In this document: piece by piece, positions 17,104 to 26,441 of the stretch
Layout of the letters: the number at the start of each line of letters is the position of its first letter
Numbering within the stretch: position 1 is the stretch's first letter
NCBI GenBank assembly: GCA_016721425.1
Contig: JADKID010000005.1
Span: forward strand, 186,001-250,000
DNA length: 64,000 nt
Direction: 5' to 3'
DNA from: Bryobacterales bacterium
Lineage (GTDB): Bacteria > Acidobacteriota > Terriglobia > Bryobacterales > Bryobacteraceae
Made by a program: the position numbers and the translations under genes
Notes under the pieces: model-generated
Told to the model about the DNA's origin: nothing
Databases searched by the model: none
The model's input: only the letters and a program-made list of their open reading frames with translations

Positions 17104-18657
17104 CTATGTGAAGTGACGCCGGTGGCGGCTGCGGATCTCGTCGAGCGCAATTTGCAGGTCCCGCTCGCCCACTTGGACGATCCGCGCCTCGCCACCCTCA
17201 ATGGCTCTGTGAATGGCCGCGCGAGTCGCCCGTTCACAGAGGCTGCCTAGGTCCGCGCCGGACAGACCGCCGGAGAGCCTGGCGACCTGGCCGAGTTCCG
17301 CGAGGCCAAGATTCGGCATCCTCCGGAGGTGCAGGGCTAGGATCTCTTCGCGCTCCTTCTCATCCGGCAGGGGCAAATCGATGATCTCTTCCAGCGCACC
17401 GGCGGCGAGTACTGAGGAGTCGAGCCGCTGAATGAAGCTGGTGGCGGCCAAGACCGCCACGCCGCGCAGGTTGGCACGTGCGCTCATCTCGGCCAGGAAG
17501 TGTTGAGTCAGCCCGCCAGCGAGGAGTTCATCGACGTCATCCAGGAACAGAATGCAGGGCGCCGCCTGACTGGCCAGGCGGAAGGCCTCGTGCAGGGTGG
17601 CGATGGGATTGGTGTGGAGGGAATGGAACAGCCGCCCGCGCAGGGCCAGGAACCCGGCGCCGCTTTCGCTGGCGACAGCCCGCGCCAATAGGGTCTTTCC
17701 CGAGCCCTGGGGGCCACTCAGAAGCACTCCCACGGCCTGGGCCAGCCCGGAGCAGGCGTAGAGCTCGGCGTGGCGCAGAGGCCACTCCACAAGCTCGCGG
17801 AGCCGCTGCTTCGCTGGTTCCATTCCGCCAATATGAGTCCAGCGCGTCGCCGGAGTCTCCAGAAAGATCTCGCTGTCCGCCGTGCCATCCACCATGCCCA
17901 GTGCCGCCAGAAAGTCTTCGCCTCGCACTTTGGGTGGTTCGCCGCCCCGGCGCATAGCCAGCAGGACGGCCTCCTGACAGATGGCGTCCAGGTCGGCGCC
18001 CGTGAGTCCCGACGTGGCTCTCGCCAAATGCTCGAAGTCCACCTCTCCCTCTACGGGCAGAGCTCTCACGCGGGTCTCCAGAATCTCGCGGCGCGTGGCC
18101 CGGTCCGGCACAGGCACCACCACTTCACGATCCAGCCGTCCCCGCCGGCGCAGTTCGGCCGCCAGGCTGTTCGGCCGGGCGGTGGCGCCGATCAACAGGA
18201 TCCGCCCTTCCGGCGCAAGAGAGTCGATCTCGGCGAGCAGATGAGCCAGCAGCGCTCCTTCGGTGCGGCCCTGCTCGAAGGTGTCCCGCGGCGCCAGGAG
18301 GTCAATATCGTCGATGTAGAGAATGGAGGGCGCGCCGCGGCGCGCTTCGTCAAACGCCAAAGCCAGCGCGGCGATACCGCCCTGATGGAATCGGTCCAGC
18401 AGATCCGCCCCTCTTCGCAGCAGAAAAGCGGCTCCGCATTGCTCCGCGATCTTCCGCGCTAAACGGGACTTGCCGCACCCGGGCGGCCCCGATAACAGCA
18501 GGGCACGCGGCGTCTCCAACCCCATCGACAGTACGCTTGGGCTGGGATCCAGAGCCCATTTCGCCAATTCCAGTACGCCGCCGGTGCGTTCTCGTGATTG
18601 AACTTGCATGAGTGTATTCGCCCCTCCGCGCAGGTGGCCAATACCCTCTTCGGTCAT
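17104..18657 (-). CDS. Double-AAA+ ATPase, CDC48/VCP-like
   Basis: The 517-residue product has two AAA modules and no obvious N-domain. D1: Walker A GPPGCGKS (57-64), Walker B ILYIDDID (D116/D117), arginine-finger region RRRGRLDRE. D2: Walker A GPQGSGKT (315-322), Walker B ILFLDDVDE (D373/D374), sensor-1 AATS. Both Walker B motifs have Asp where the catalytic Glu is usual. In D2 the R-P-G-R arginine-finger block reads LAAGALEE, so both arginines are missing. This suggests a working D1 ring and a D2 that binds but hydrolyses poorly. The start overlaps the upstream coiled-coil gene by ATGA, pointing to a functional pair. Substrates are unknown. Confidence 0.88.
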   Translation of the reverse strand: MTEEGIGHLRGGANTLMQVQSRERTGGVLELAKWALDPSPSVLSMGLETPRALLLSGPPGCGKSRLARKIAEQCGAAFLLRRGADLLDRFHQGGIAALALAFDEARRGAPSILYIDDIDLLAPRDTFEQGRTEGALLAHLLAEIDSLAPEGRILLIGATARPNSLAAELRRRGRLDREVVVPVPDRATRREILETRVRALPVEGEVDFEHLARATSGLTGADLDAICQEAVLLAMRRGGEPPKVRGEDFLAALGMVDGTADSEIFLETPATRWTHIGGMEPAKQRLRELVEWPLRHAELYACSGLAQAVGVLLSGPQGSGKTLLARAVASESGAGFLALRGRLFHSLHTNPIATLHEAFRLASQAAPCILFLDDVDELLAGGLTQHFLAEMSARANLRGVAVLAATSFIQRLDSSVLAAGALEEIIDLPLPDEKEREEILALHLRRMPNLGLAELGQVARLSGGLSGADLGSLCERATRAAIHRAIEGGEARIVQVGERDLQIALDEIRSRHRRHFT

Positions 18658-18932
18658 GGGGCTGCGTTCTTGAGCCGAATCGGCATCAGCCCTTGCCGCG
18701 GCTGCGCGGCAATCACCGCCGGTTCCAGCCGCCGCAAACGGTCATCCATGGCGGTTAGTTCGACAGCCTGCGCCTCGAGCGCCGTGTGCAGCTCCTCTAT
18801 GTACAGTTCGCGAAGCTCCAGTTCGCTCTTGACACGCCGCAGCTCGGAGTCTTTTTGATTGAGGATGGACTCCAACCGGTCCAGTTCGGCGGAAAATACT
18901 TCTTCGGGCTGATCCAGGCGCTCCACACCCAC
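18654..18932 (-). CDS. Small coiled-coil protein coupled to the AAA ATPase
   Basis: A 92-residue protein, almost all of it (about residues 8-72) predicted coiled coil by heptads (EELDRLESILNQKDSELRRVKSELELRELYIEELHTALE-like spacing), with a short basic tail QGLMPIRLKNAAP. It is first in a two-gene operon and overlaps the AAA ATPase start by ATGA. Since the ATPase lacks an N-domain, this protein could act as its adaptor; that is inference from position. No family is recognised. Confidence 0.7.
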   Translation of the reverse strand: MGVERLDQPEEVFSAELDRLESILNQKDSELRRVKSELELRELYIEELHTALEAQAVELTAMDDRLRRLEPAVIAAQPRQGLMPIRLKNAAP

Positions 18933-19081
18933 TTAGTGGGCCGCGCCCGAAAAGATTCTCAGACAGACTGAGCCGCGCACCCGATAATTCGCCATGACGT
19001 AATCCGCCCGGTCAAATCCTCGTCATCGAAAGTGAACGGGCCAAACGACAGCCCGAAAGAGAAGCGGAAGGGAAAAGAGTC

Positions 19082-19672
19082 ATGAAGAACAGATTGATTT
19101 TGACTTTGGCGCTGGCGGCAGGGACCTTGTTGGCGCAGGGACGGGGTGGACCCGGCATGGGTCGCAGCATGATGGGCGGGCCTGGCGGCCCGATGGCGCC
19201 AGGAATGCAAGGCCGTGGGCCGGGCCTTGCCAACGCCGACGCCCTGAAGACGGCCCTGGGGCTAAGCGATGCCCAAGTGCAGCAGTTGCGCGATCTCCGC
19301 ACCCAGCAGGCTGACGCGGCCAAGCCGGTGATGGAGCAGATCCGAGCCAAGCGGCAGGCGCTGGCCGAGGCGATGAAGGCCACGTCGCCCGACTCCGTCC
19401 TTATCGGGCAGTTGATGGTGGATATCCGCAAGCTGAACGACTCGATGAAGGCCGCCCGCAGCGAACGGGAAGCTAAGGCGCTGGCGATCCTGACACCAGA
19501 CCAGAAGACGAAACTTGCGGCCCTCCAAGAGGCGCAGAAATTGATGCCGGCCGTTGGACAGGCCACCGCGCTCGGCCTGCTGGCGCCCCCTCCGGACGCT
19601 GGCCCCCGGGCAATGCCGGGTGGGATGGCCCGCCGCGCGCCTGGCATGGCCGGACGCGGGCAACGGCAGTAA
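19082..19672 (+). CDS. Spy/CpxP-like periplasmic protein
   Basis: The 196-residue product has a signal peptide (MKNRLILTLALAAGTLLAQ), a Gly/Met-rich segment (RGGPGMGRSMMGGPGG), then a helical domain with ALGLSDAQVQQLRDLR and the LTxxQ-type motif AILTPDQKTKLAAL. This is the layout of Spy/CpxP/LTXXQ proteins, which bind misfolded or metal-stressed proteins in the periplasm. The C-terminus is again Gly/Met/Arg-rich. An AAGGGA ribosome site precedes the ATG. It ends at a strong terminator shared with the convergent lactate permease. Confidence 0.8.
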   Translation: MKNRLILTLALAAGTLLAQGRGGPGMGRSMMGGPGGPMAPGMQGRGPGLANADALKTALGLSDAQVQQLRDLRTQQADAAKPVMEQIRAKRQALAEAMKATSPDSVLIGQLMVDIRKLNDSMKAARSEREAKALAILTPDQKTKLAALQEAQKLMPAVGQATALGLLAPPPDAGPRAMPGGMARRAPGMAGRGQRQ

Positions 19673-19692
19673 CAGTTTGCTTTTTCGCGGTT

Positions 19693-19720
19693 GGCGGGGC
19701 TCCGGCCCCGCCGTTTTTTT
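19693..19720 (+). terminator. Rho-independent terminator
   Basis: A perfect 8-pair stem GGCGGGGC/GCCCCGCC with a 4-base loop TCCG is followed after one G by seven T residues. It lies 20 bases after the Spy/CpxP-like stop and reaches the stop of the convergent permease gene. Confidence 0.9.
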
Positions 19721-21350
19721 ATGGGCGCGGCGCCCAGGCAGGCATCACATAGGCGTAGAACAGCACTACGCAGCCGATCACGCAGGCCAGGAAAATGCTG
19801 TGCCGCAGCGTAAAGCGGAACAGCCGGGATTCGTCCTCCTGCGGCATGCCGGTGGCGGCCGCCGCCACTGCGATGCTCTGCAAGCTGATCATCTTGCCCA
19901 TCACGCCGCCGCTGGAGTTGGACGCCGCCATCAGGATCGGATTCAGGGACAGGCTCTGCGCCGTCACCACCTGCAGGTTTCCAAACAGCGCGTTGGCGCT
20001 GGTGTCGCTCCCCGTAAGAAACACGCCCAGCCATCCAAGCAGCGCACTAAAGAACGGAAAGGCCGCGCCGGTGGCGGCAAACGCCAGGCCCAGCGTGGCG
20101 GTGGCGCCGGAGTAATTCATCAGAAATGCCAGTGCGAGGACAGAGGCCACTGTCAGCGCCGGCTTGCCCAGCTGGCTGCATGTGGTGCGGAATACCAACA
20201 ACAGCACGCTGCCCGGCGCACGAAGCACCAGGGCCGAAAGCGCGCACGCCACCAGACAGGCGGAGCCGGAGGCTGACAGCCAGTTCAGCGCGTAGCGGGC
20301 GGCATAGGGCGATACCTTGGCCGTAACGGGCGGCGCTTGGAGTACCTGATTGTGCAGGCCCGGCCAATCGATCAGCACGGTGTAGCCATTCAGCAACGCC
20401 TTGAATTCCACACGGCTCCAAACCAATACAGTAGCCACCAGCAATAGATAGGGAGACCACGCCAGGGCGACAGCGGAGAAGCTGTGCCGCGGCGGCAGCG
20501 TGGATTCGGCGGCGGCGCCGTCAAAGGTGAAATGATCCTTGGGCTTCCAGACCAGTGTGAGGCCGATGCAGGCGGCAATGGCGGCGAGCGAGCCAAAAAT
20601 GTCCGTCAATTCAGGGCCCAGGAAGTTGGAGGCGTAGATCTGCGCTCCGGCAAAGGCGATGCCCGCGGCGGCGGTGGCGGGCAGCACTCCGCGCAGGGCC
20701 CGCCAGCCGCCCATAACGGCGATCAGATAGCTCGGGATGAATACCGAAACCGGCGCGCAGATGCGCCCCACCGTGGCGCTGAGCTTGTCCAATGGCAGGC
20801 CCGTGATGCCGGCCAGGGTGATGACGGGAATTCCCAGGGAGCCGAAAGCGACCGGCGCCGTATTGGCCAGCAGGCAGATGGCGGCGGAGTAGAAGGGCGA
20901 GAACCCCAACCCGGTGAGCATCGCGGCGGCCACGGCGACCGGCGCGCCAAATCCGGCCGCGCCTTCCACAAACGCACCAAACGCAAAGGCGATCAGCAGG
21001 GCTTGCAGCCGGCGATCCTGCGTCAGGCCGCCGATCGAGTCCTTAATGATCTCGAATTGGCCCGTCTCCACACTCAGGCGGTACAGAAAGATCGCCCAAA
21101 AGATGATCCAGCAGATGGGAAACAGGCCGAACGCCGCGCCATAGGCGATGGCGCTCAACGTCTGCGCAGCCGGCATCCGGTAGACAAAAAGGGCTACGGC
21201 CGCGGCCGCCGCCAGTCCGGCCAGCCCGGCTACCCAGGCTGCTTTCTTTCTGACGCCCAGCAGATAGAGCAGCGTGAATAGGGGAAGTGCGGCAGCCAGG
21301 GCGGAAAGGCCCAGACTGCCGGCGATGGGTGTATAGGCCTGCTGCCACAT
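19719..21350 (-). CDS. L-lactate permease family transporter
   Basis: A 543-residue polytopic membrane protein of the LctP/LldP family, which imports lactate (and glycolate) by proton symport. Family blocks are evident: FGAFVEGAAGFGAPVAVAAAML, LANTAPVAFGSLGIPVITLA, LNYSGATATLGLAFA-like NYSGATATLGLAF, GWLGVFLTGSDTSANALFGNLQ, and NSSGGVMGKMIS. The length and about a dozen hydrophobic helices fit the family. No lactate dehydrogenase is adjacent. Its 3' end runs into the bidirectional hairpin shared with the Spy-like gene. Confidence 0.93.
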   Translation of the reverse strand: MWQQAYTPIAGSLGLSALAAALPLFTLLYLLGVRKKAAWVAGLAGLAAAAAVALFVYRMPAAQTLSAIAYGAAFGLFPICWIIFWAIFLYRLSVETGQFEIIKDSIGGLTQDRRLQALLIAFAFGAFVEGAAGFGAPVAVAAAMLTGLGFSPFYSAAICLLANTAPVAFGSLGIPVITLAGITGLPLDKLSATVGRICAPVSVFIPSYLIAVMGGWRALRGVLPATAAAGIAFAGAQIYASNFLGPELTDIFGSLAAIAACIGLTLVWKPKDHFTFDGAAAESTLPPRHSFSAVALAWSPYLLLVATVLVWSRVEFKALLNGYTVLIDWPGLHNQVLQAPPVTAKVSPYAARYALNWLSASGSACLVACALSALVLRAPGSVLLLVFRTTCSQLGKPALTVASVLALAFLMNYSGATATLGLAFAATGAAFPFFSALLGWLGVFLTGSDTSANALFGNLQVVTAQSLSLNPILMAASNSSGGVMGKMISLQSIAVAAAATGMPQEDESRLFRFTLRHSIFLACVIGCVVLFYAYVMPAWAPRP

Positions 21351-21356
21351 GGCCCA

Positions 21357-24300
21357 CTATTGTATGGCAGCGGGTATCGTGCGCGCTCCTACGAAAACCG
21401 GGACAGACAGAATGGTCCCATCTTCAGCGCGGAACTCCAGCGTATACTCGCCCAGGAATCCTGGGCCCAGTTGCCAGTAGAAGATCCCGCCCTCGGCATC
21501 GAAAGTCGAGCCAATCGGCAATTCGCGCAGCTCGTCGCCCACGCGCAAGCCAGCAGTCCAAGCCTGACCGGCGGCCAGATGGATCTCGAGATGATCGAGC
21601 TCCGGAATCTCAATCGGCGTCAGCAGCCCCTCGCCGCCCTGCCGCACCGGCACCAGCGCCGCATCCAGATCGTAGCCGCGCTTAAATGCCGGGTACGCGC
21701 CCGGCGCCACCGCCGCACGCTGCATGCGGGCCGCGCGAAGTTGAATGGTCCGGTCCGCCTCCACAATCTCAGCCGCCGCCGGCAACACCGGCACCGTGCC
21801 AGCGTTGGCGCCCACCACGCCGTTCTGGATGTTGAAGAACCGGCTGCCGATGCCGTCGCCATGGCCCAGATTGTCGTAAACAATCCAGGCGATAGTGTGC
21901 ATCCCGTTCAGGTAGTTGGTGGAATTCAGGCTGTACTGCCCCAGGCTGCCGCTGCTATTGGCGTAGCCGGGGAACAGCGACGCGACATCGCCGCGGAACA
22001 GTCCGTAAGCCGGATGTCCGATGTTCACGCCATCGACGTTCACCCAGATGGTCGAACCATCTGCCGCAATCAGAGCAGGCTGCGGCGTCAACGCCCAGCC
22101 ATCATCGGTGATCGTGCCGGAGATCGTCTGGCCCGGTTGGGGATTGTCGAGCGCGCCAAAGGGCTTGATCGAGTGGGCATTGTCCACGGTGATCGTCTTG
22201 TTCCCCAACTCCGTCTGGTTCCCCTCCTCGTCCACCGCAATGGCGCGCAGCTTGAAGACGCCGTTGCCGCTGCCAGGCAGGGCGTTGGTCAGCATCATAT
22301 AGCCCCAGACGGCGCGGTTTGCAATGGGATTCGTCTTGAACTGCGCCTCCACATCCGGCCGCGCCCCCGGTACGAACAGCGCATCGCCGATGTAGACGTA
22401 GCCGTTCGGATACCGTTGCTCGGCCCCGATGGGGTCGCGCCAGATCGTCAGCTTCTTTACCCCAAGGTCGTCCAGCGCCCACCCCGTGACGGCAATGCCG
22501 CCCGATATGCCAGTGAGATTGTTCACCGGCGTTTCGAAGACGCCAAAGGGGACGGTGGTCCCGCTCTTCACGGTGAGCGTGCAGGTCAGCGTCAGCGGAC
22601 CGTTCGTGGCCCCTGTCGCATTTACCGTGACGGCGCCCACGTAAGTACCAAGCGCGGGCAGAGCAGATGGCACGATGAAGACGGAGAACTTCGTGCTGCC
22701 CGTACCCGCCCCCGGCGTGACGCCCAGCCACGGACGGTTGGATATTGCGGTCCAGTTGTTGCTGCCGCCGGCCACAGTGAGAATCACATCCTGGGGAGAG
22801 GTCACCGCCGAACCGCTCCCGTTCGCGCCAAAGACCAGCGCCGTGCGGCTCAGCGAGAGGGTGACCGAAGGGGCAGCGCCTTCCACTGTCAACGTGAAGA
22901 TCGACTCCTTGCCGCCGGCCTTCACCCATACCTGGAACACCCCGGGCGTGGACCCGAGTTGAACCTGCGCGCTGGCGTTGCCGTTGACGTCCGATTGCGT
23001 GGACGCGTTCAGCAGGGTACCGCCGACGTTCGGCACCACCAACCACGCCACCGGCGTCGCCGGCAGAGGATTACCGAAGGCGTCGGCAATGCGGACCACC
23101 AGCGAAACAGGCAGCATGGCGCCGGGCTTGCCGGTCTGGCCGTTCCCCTGCAAGATGATGGGCGCCACCGGGGTGCCGCCTGTGACAGTCAACTGCACGC
23201 CGGGAAAATCGCGCAAAGCGCCGATGTTCACCAGGAGCGGGGCGTTCCCGACGCGCCCTTCTACAATCAGATCGCACGAGGCAAATCCGTTCACGTCGCT
23301 CAGCGGAGTTCCCCCGGCGCACCGCGCTACCACGCCGGCAGCCGGATCCGTATTGCTGGTGGAAACATTCAGGGCAACGCCCGGAATCGGGGTGGGGTTG
23401 GTGGCATTGCCGCCTCCGCTCAAGACCTGCACCCGGACTGTGTCCACAGTGGTGGAGCCCAGTTGGGCAGAAATCGTGAAGCTCCCCTGCGCCGGCTTTA
23501 CCAGGGTGATCATCGGCGGCGGATTGTAGTTGGTTGCCCCCGTCACCGGGTAGGACGTCATGTTGAAGACGGCCGCGCCGATGTCGGTGGTGGCGGTGAT
23601 GGAATAGACAAGGAAAGGCGTGCCCGGGTTGAAGAACCCTCCGGGAACGGCCACCACCTGCGCCAGGCCGTTGGAGTCTGTCACGGTATTGCCGTTGGAG
23701 CCGCTGAAATTGACCCCTCCTTGTTGAGTCCAGGTGACGGGCTTACCCGCGATGGGCGCTCCCGCCGCGTCTACCACTTTCACCACCATCGGCACCGTGA
23801 AGCCGTTGCCGAGCATCGTCAACTGGCCGTCGCCGGAGACCTTGATGATCTTCGACACGCCGCCGGACACGGCGGTCACGGTCAACGTGCAGTTCAAGAA
23901 AACCGGGCTGTTCGAAGCGCCCGGCGCAACCACGGTAATCTTGCCGGTATACACCCCGGCGGCCGGCAGCGAAGCGGCCACGATGGAGACGTGGAGCGCT
24001 CCGCCCGGCGTGCCGCTGCCCGGCGTGACTGCCAGCCAGGCGCTGTCGGACGACGCGCTCCAGGACGTGATTGCGCCGGACGAGGCCGTTACCGTGATGT
24101 CCTGAGCGGGTGAAATCGCGGACCCGCCGGCCGTTGCCGTGAACGCGGCCGTATTGCTGCTGAGCGATACGGTGGCCGCGCCGCACGCAGAGATGGTGAG
24201 CGGCGTGACGACACTACTCACGCCCTGCACGAAGCGGGGCGCCGCCTCCGTGGAGGCCACGAAAGTAGAGGCGACTGGAGCGAAGCCTCCCACCACAGTG

Positions 24301-25424
24301 ATGGAACCCAACCCGGGCAGCGGCGCGGCGGAGTACGTCGCCGTGGCGTTGAAGGTAAGCGTCGAGACGTTGCCGACATTGGACGCGGTCACCTCCCAAA
24401 CAGCCGTGCCCGACCCCGCGCTGAGCGCAACTACGCCCGTGCTGGCATTTGCGGTGGAGCCGCCTACCCCAACCGCTACCAGGGACGCCGCGTCGCCGGC
24501 GGCGTTCGATCCGCTGACTGGCACGGAAATGGTCACATTGGCCGGCACATTCGAGAACACGGCTCGCAGGCGCGTACCTTGCGACGCTTTGCCTGCCCCT
24601 ACGCCGATACCGGTGAAGGCGTTGCTGAAGAACATCGACTCCGTGTTGTAAATGGTCCCGGGCGAGTTCTGGCTCGAAGCCGCGGCAGCGTGGCGGAATG
24701 CGCTGCCAAACATCTCCGAGAAGATGATCGGGATGGGATATGTCCCAGGCGAGCACTGCTGCACGGAAGAAGGTGCGGTGGATAGGATCATACCCGCAAC
24801 GACAGCGGCCACGGTCACGGTGGGGGAAGCAATCGAGACGCCAACCGGAGACGTGGCGGAAACGTTCATGGAAATCAGGGATGGCGAGAAAATGCCACCG
24901 GCGCCCAACGCGCTCGCATTGGCGCGAACATTGACGAGGCGAAGGATACGCGGGACACCGTTTCCGGGCGGGTCAAACGGGATGTTGGACCAGCGGAGCG
25001 AAGTCGGCGTGATCTGCTGCGCGCCGAAGACATTTGGCCGGTTCGGGCCCTTGTACTGGCCGCCGCCGAGCGCGGTCACGGAGCCGGCAAAGGGCACTGC
25101 GGACGCTTCCACCTGCTCGGCCGGCTGCGGCTCATCCAAGAGCAGCAAAGCCTCGGAACGAGTGCCCGACGGGTCCAGCAACCGGCTGGTCACGTTGGTG
25201 TTGAGTGTGGCATCGATGTTCACGGTGGGAATGGGCTGGCCTGCCGCCGTGGGGGTGCCGCCGGTGCAGGAGATGACCACCTGGCCGACCTCTTCGGCCA
25301 CGCCCTCCACGCGAACGGCCGGCGCCACGCCGGCGTTCATCGTGCAAACCAGCGGGGCCTGGGCGGCGGCAAGACCGGAAAAAAGGACGAAACTCGTCAA
25401 TAACCTGCAGGAATGAGTGCTCAC
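21357..25424 (-). CDS. Giant secreted protein with BACON- and Big_1-type Ig-like domains
   Basis: The 1355-residue product has a signal peptide (to about AAAQ, residue 22). It is almost all beta-sandwich. Two BACON-like repeats are visible at about 418-516 and 854-953: a VSLSSNTAAFTA or SLSRTALVFGANG start, then SDSAWLAVTPGSG or NRPWLGVTPGAG, then a GVYTGKITV or GTYVGAVTV strand. Between them lie three regions resembling intimin/invasin Big_1 domains (for example VPMVVKVVDAAGAPIAGKPVTW and LVVRIADAFGNPLPATPVAW). The last 400 residues form another module with IWVNVDGVNIG. It is probably a surface or matrix protein. It lies 6 bases downstream of nothing but the permease start, so it may be first of a two-gene transcript. 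Confidence 0.82.
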   Translation of the reverse strand: MSTHSCRLLTSFVLFSGLAAAQAPLVCTMNAGVAPAVRVEGVAEEVGQVVISCTGGTPTAAGQPIPTVNIDATLNTNVTSRLLDPSGTRSEALLLLDEPQPAEQVEASAVPFAGSVTALGGGQYKGPNRPNVFGAQQITPTSLRWSNIPFDPPGNGVPRILRLVNVRANASALGAGGIFSPSLISMNVSATSPVGVSIASPTVTVAAVVAGMILSTAPSSVQQCSPGTYPIPIIFSEMFGSAFRHAAAASSQNSPGTIYNTESMFFSNAFTGIGVGAGKASQGTRLRAVFSNVPANVTISVPVSGSNAAGDAASLVAVGVGGSTANASTGVVALSAGSGTAVWEVTASNVGNVSTLTFNATATYSAAPLPGLGSITVVGGFAPVASTFVASTEAAPRFVQGVSSVVTPLTISACGAATVSLSSNTAAFTATAGGSAISPAQDITVTASSGAITSWSASSDSAWLAVTPGSGTPGGALHVSIVAASLPAAGVYTGKITVVAPGASNSPVFLNCTLTVTAVSGGVSKIIKVSGDGQLTMLGNGFTVPMVVKVVDAAGAPIAGKPVTWTQQGGVNFSGSNGNTVTDSNGLAQVVAVPGGFFNPGTPFLVYSITATTDIGAAVFNMTSYPVTGATNYNPPPMITLVKPAQGSFTISAQLGSTTVDTVRVQVLSGGGNATNPTPIPGVALNVSTSNTDPAAGVVARCAGGTPLSDVNGFASCDLIVEGRVGNAPLLVNIGALRDFPGVQLTVTGGTPVAPIILQGNGQTGKPGAMLPVSLVVRIADAFGNPLPATPVAWLVVPNVGGTLLNASTQSDVNGNASAQVQLGSTPGVFQVWVKAGGKESIFTLTVEGAAPSVTLSLSRTALVFGANGSGSAVTSPQDVILTVAGGSNNWTAISNRPWLGVTPGAGTGSTKFSVFIVPSALPALGTYVGAVTVNATGATNGPLTLTCTLTVKSGTTVPFGVFETPVNNLTGISGGIAVTGWALDDLGVKKLTIWRDPIGAEQRYPNGYVYIGDALFVPGARPDVEAQFKTNPIANRAVWGYMMLTNALPGSGNGVFKLRAIAVDEEGNQTELGNKTITVDNAHSIKPFGALDNPQPGQTISGTITDDGWALTPQPALIAADGSTIWVNVDGVNIGHPAYGLFRGDVASLFPGYANSSGSLGQYSLNSTNYLNGMHTIAWIVYDNLGHGDGIGSRFFNIQNGVVGANAGTVPVLPAAAEIVEADRTIQLRAARMQRAAVAPGAYPAFKRGYDLDAALVPVRQGGEGLLTPIEIPELDHLEIHLAAGQAWTAGLRVGDELRELPIGSTFDAEGGIFYWQLGPGFLGEYTLEFRAEDGTILSVPVFVGARTIPAAIQ

Positions 25425-25445
25425 ACCTACAAGGTACTCCAGTTG

Positions 25446-26441
25446 TCAGCGAATTACGCGATTCGCCACCAACACGGAGCGCGCGGTACCCGGCACCGGA
25501 TGCGGCGGCCCGGCCTCGAACCCCACCTCCCGCAGTATCGCGCCGTATTCAGCCAGAGTGTACGCATCGCCGGCGGCCGTCGTCGCCAGCATCGTCATCG
25601 CGAACCACGCCGCGGCCGAGGGCGAAACGCGGTCCTCGTGCGGAAACATTGCCACAATAAACACGCGCCCATTTTCGGCCATCGCCTGATGCAGACGCCG
25701 CAACATCGCCACGCAACCGGCCTTGTCGAAATGATGGAGGATGTTGGGCAGCAGCACGGCATCGTAGCCGTCACCCAGGTCCACCTCAAATACGCTGCCG
25801 GGCAGCGCCTGCCAGCGCTCCTCCACTGCCGCGATCCGCGCATTCTCCTGCGCCAGCGCCAGCACCCCCGCCCAATCCACCGCCACGCAGCGGGCCTCGG
25901 GGCAGGCTTGGAGAATCGAAATGCCATACATACCGTGCCCGGCGGCCACGTCCAGCACCTTTTCCACCCGTCCGGCGATCTGCGCCGTAAACCGCGCCGG
26001 CGGCAGCGCCATCGGGATCATGGCACGGGCAAAATCGAGCCACACCGGGTGGTCCGGCTCCATCGTGCCTTCCTCGCTCACCACCGCACCGCCCTGGCGC
26101 ACCGCCTCAGTGAACCGCGCAAAGGCCGCATACATCAGCGGCGAGTGCTGAAACCCGATGATCCCCCCGAGATACTCCGGCGACTCGCGATCCAGGAACA
26201 CGGCCGATTCCCGCGTCAGCTGGTAGCGCTCGCCGTCTTTGACGATCAGATCCAGCACGGTGAGCCCATCCAGCAAAATGCGGATGCCGCGCGGCGCGGC
26301 CTGCGTGGCAGCGGCGATCTCCTCCACCGTCTGGCGGCCCCGCGCGATGTGCGTGAACACCTCCAACTCGACACCAGCGCGCGCCACCGCGCTCTTCTGG
26401 AAGCCGTTGAGGCACTCCATGAATTTGATTGGGGTTAGCAT
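25446..26441 (-). CDS. SAM-dependent methyltransferase (O-methyltransferase type)
   Basis: From the ATG at 26441 the product has 331 residues. The N-terminal part is a winged-helix dimerisation-like domain (GFQKSAVARAGVELEVFTHI). The C-terminal part is a class I methyltransferase with motif I VLDVAAGHGMYGI, acidic VAVDW, and LLPNILHHFD. This layout is that of the small-molecule O-methyltransferase (Methyltransf_2-like) group. The start overlaps the end of the CHAD gene by 7 bases, so it is the last gene of the ppx-CHAD operon. Longer in-frame readings (to 26918) overlap the CHAD gene and are rejected. Confidence 0.86.
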   Translation of the reverse strand: MLTPIKFMECLNGFQKSAVARAGVELEVFTHIARGRQTVEEIAAATQAAPRGIRILLDGLTVLDLIVKDGERYQLTRESAVFLDRESPEYLGGIIGFQHSPLMYAAFARFTEAVRQGGAVVSEEGTMEPDHPVWLDFARAMIPMALPPARFTAQIAGRVEKVLDVAAGHGMYGISILQACPEARCVAVDWAGVLALAQENARIAAVEERWQALPGSVFEVDLGDGYDAVLLPNILHHFDKAGCVAMLRRLHQAMAENGRVFIVAMFPHEDRVSPSAAAWFAMTMLATTAAGDAYTLAEYGAILREVGFEAGPPHPVPGTARSVLVANRVIR

